From: Candidatus Neomarinimicrobiota bacterium | GTDB taxonomy: Bacteria; Fidelibacterota; JAANXI01 | Reading direction: 5' to 3' | Length of the DNA: 64,000 nt | Assembly (NCBI GenBank): GCA_021734025.1 | Contig: JAIPJS010000009.1 | Span: 1-64,000 of the forward strand | Shown here: in pieces, positions 62,605-64,000 of the stretch | How positions within the stretch are numbered: the stretch's first letter is position 1 | Layout of the letters: each line of letters opens with the position of its first letter | Position numbers and translations under genes: made by a program | Notes under the pieces: model-generated | The model's database searches: none | What the model saw: only the letters and a program-made list of their open reading frames with translations | Told to the model about the DNA's origin: nothing

Positions 62605-64000
62605 CTAATCCTGTTCAATATTCCCTGAAAAATTAGGATACAATTCTGTTATACACTCGGGACAGATCCCATGGGTGAACTGTGCTTCCGAGTGATCAAT
62701 TATGTAATGCTCCACCTCATTCCAATAGCCGGAATCGTCGCGGATTTTCTTGCAATTCGCACAGATAGGCAGCAGACCCCGGAGTGTTTTGATTTTTTGT
62801 AGCGCCTCCTGAAGTTCCTTCCGCTGCTTTTCCAGGATACCGTTTGCGGATACAAGTTTGATATTCGCCAGTTTCTTCTGATGGTAAAACCGGTATATCA
62901 GAATACCGCCGCCGATTAATACGATTATCGTGAACACCAAAAATATACCAAGTTGTCGCTGTTTCGCTATCCTGAGATTTGCCGTTGTGTTTTCCTGTTC
63001 CAGATTTGTAATTTGCTGCTCCCGCCGCTGTGCCTCGTATTGGGTCTGAAGTTCGGCGATTCTTTCCTGCGTTTCTGCTGCGGTAATACTGTCTTTGGTC
63101 GCGCTATATAATTTATGATTCCGCAGCGCCTCCTGAAAGGCACCGGACGATTCATATACTTTCGATCGTGTTTTGTAGATTTCCACGAGCTGCCGTCGTA
63201 ATCCGAGCTCGGCAGCCTGAGATTCGGCTTTATCCAGATATTCAATTGATTTAGAATACTGATGCATTCCCTGGTAAACCGTCCCAATATTGTAGTAAGA
63301 GTTGACTATCCCGTTCCTGTCTTCATAATCTTGCTTGATTGCCAGCGCGTTAGTCAGGAATTCTAGCGCTCTCCGGTACTGTTCCATATCAATGAGCACC
63401 AGACCAATGTTTTCCAGTGCCCCAGCGATCTCATACCGGTTTCCGAGTTTTTGTCTGATATCCAGCGCCTTATTTAAGTATTCCAAAGCGGATTGATACT
63501 CTCCCTCATACCAATAAATAATCCCGATATTGGTGAGTCCACCGGCCACGTAGCGCGGACCGAGATGGTTCCGGTAAATCGCCAGCGCCTTCTTATGGAA
63601 TTCCAGCGATTTTTCATAATTACCCAACTTTTCATAAATCACACCAATATTTCCGGTGACCCGACCGATACCGGCACTGTCTACAATACTCTCATACATC
63701 TTCAGCGCGTCCAGATAATACCGGAGGGATTCTTCATATTTCGCAATAGTTTTATGCACAATTCCCATATCGTTGTACAAAGTTGCCAGTTTTCCCTCAA
63801 GACTGAGAGAATCCGCCATCCGGATACCCTGTTCATAATAGGTCATGGCCTGTTGATACTCGCCAATCATTTCGTGGGTAAAACCGATATCACGAAGGGC
63901 CCTGACCTGTTCATTCGGCAGGTCCGCTTCGGTTGCGACACGCAACTGTTGCTGATGCTGGTCCAGCGCCTCTTCCCGCCTGGAAGAATGGTAATAACCT
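62605..64000 (-). CDS. TPR-repeat protein with a membrane helix and C-terminal zinc-ribbon-like domain (5' end outside the window)
   Basis: At least 464 residues visible, and the frame stays open to the window edge, so the true start lies beyond 64000. Residues from the edge to about 310 hold tandem tetratricopeptide repeats (YNDMGIVHKTIAKYEESLRYY, YEKLGNYEKSLEFHKKALAIY). A coiled coil and one membrane helix (GIFLVFTIIVLIGGGILIYRF) follow. The last 60 residues read LLPICANCKKIRDDSGYWNEVE...HGICPECITELYP, with two C-x2-C pairs; this domain is found at the end of many FCB sensor proteins. It may sense a periplasmic signal or partner. The cytochrome c gene follows. Confidence 0.88.
   Translation of the reverse strand, partial: GYYHSSRREEALDQHQQQLRVATEADLPNEQVRALRDIGFTHEMIGEYQQAMTYYEQGIRMADSLSLEGKLATLYNDMGIVHKTIAKYEESLRYYLDALKMYESIVDSAGIGRVTGNIGVIYEKLGNYEKSLEFHKKALAIYRNHLGPRYVAGGLTNIGIIYWYEGEYQSALEYLNKALDIRQKLGNRYEIAGALENIGLVLIDMEQYRRALEFLTNALAIKQDYEDRNGIVNSYYNIGTVYQGMHQYSKSIEYLDKAESQAAELGLRRQLVEIYKTRSKVYESSGAFQEALRNHKLYSATKDSITAAETQERIAELQTQYEAQRREQQITNLEQENTTANLRIAKQRQLGIFLVFTIIVLIGGGILIYRFYHQKKLANIKLVSANGILEKQRKELQEALQKIKTLRGLLPICANCKKIRDDSGYWNEVEHYIIDHSEAQFTHGICPECITELYPNFSGNIEQD

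Overview
The window comes from a Gram-negative bacterium. It encodes TolC-type outer-membrane channels, RND pumps, a TonB-dependent receptor and many lipoproteins. One secreted protein ends in a T9SS-like sorting domain of the YPNPFNPxTxIxFxL type, and there are six-bladed beta-propeller lipoproteins, a DUF5916/CBM9 protein and an arginine cluster laid out as in Bacteroidetes. These point to the FCB superphylum. Good AGGAG Shine-Dalgarno sites precede many genes, which argues against a true Bacteroidetes and fits a lineage such as Calditrichota, Marinimicrobia/KSB1-like or Balneolota. That placement is inference. I saw no rRNA, tRNA, CRISPR array, transposase or phage gene.

Layout. (1) 1-4084 is an AT-rich accessory island on the minus strand. 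It holds two tandem paralogous secreted peptides sharing a C-P-G-G-x3-C core, a membrane-anchored redoxin-like protein, a six-bladed beta-propeller lipoprotein, a strong terminator, and a second propeller lipoprotein gene broken by one in-frame stop. This is the best candidate for an undescribed system. (2) 4287-14858, minus strand: a drug or metal efflux operon (lipoprotein adaptor, two different RND permeases, TolC) ending in an overlapping sigma-54 activator gene. (3) 15135-18200: an MBL-fold hydrolase and an alpha-glucan phosphorylase, with a perfect CRP/FNR-type palindrome between them. (4) 18421-25534, plus strand: a YbhGFSR-like ABC exporter operon (TolC, TetR regulator, HlyD-type adaptor, two ATPases, two permeases), interrupted by a cluster of palindromes. 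(5) 25797-37160: purC, then a series of secreted or envelope proteins (DUF6175-like, LPP20-like, DUF5916, CAP domain, a duplicated lipoprotein, a thioredoxin-NHL protein) and a nitroreductase. (6) 38303-43874: a PhoPR-like two-component system, BipA/TypA and a YheT-like hydrolase. (7) 44181-48866: an arginine biosynthesis operon (GNAT, argC, argD, argB, argE-like) behind a consensus sigma-70 promoter and a foldable leader. (8) 49310-56000: a DGSGD-repeat beta-solenoid protein, a saccharopine-dehydrogenase-like protein, an exported SagB-like oxidoreductase, pheA, tyrA, a small GIY-YIG-like protein and a 2-hydroxyacid dehydrogenase. (9) 56587-64000: a TonB receptor with a T9SS-like partner, a cytochrome c lipoprotein and a TPR sensor-like protein that runs off the window.

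The intergenic DNA is unusually rich in nested inverted repeats, perfect palindromes, recurring polypyrimidine tracts and recurring word-like repeats. The word TCTCTGG/CCAGAGA is also over-represented across coding DNA.
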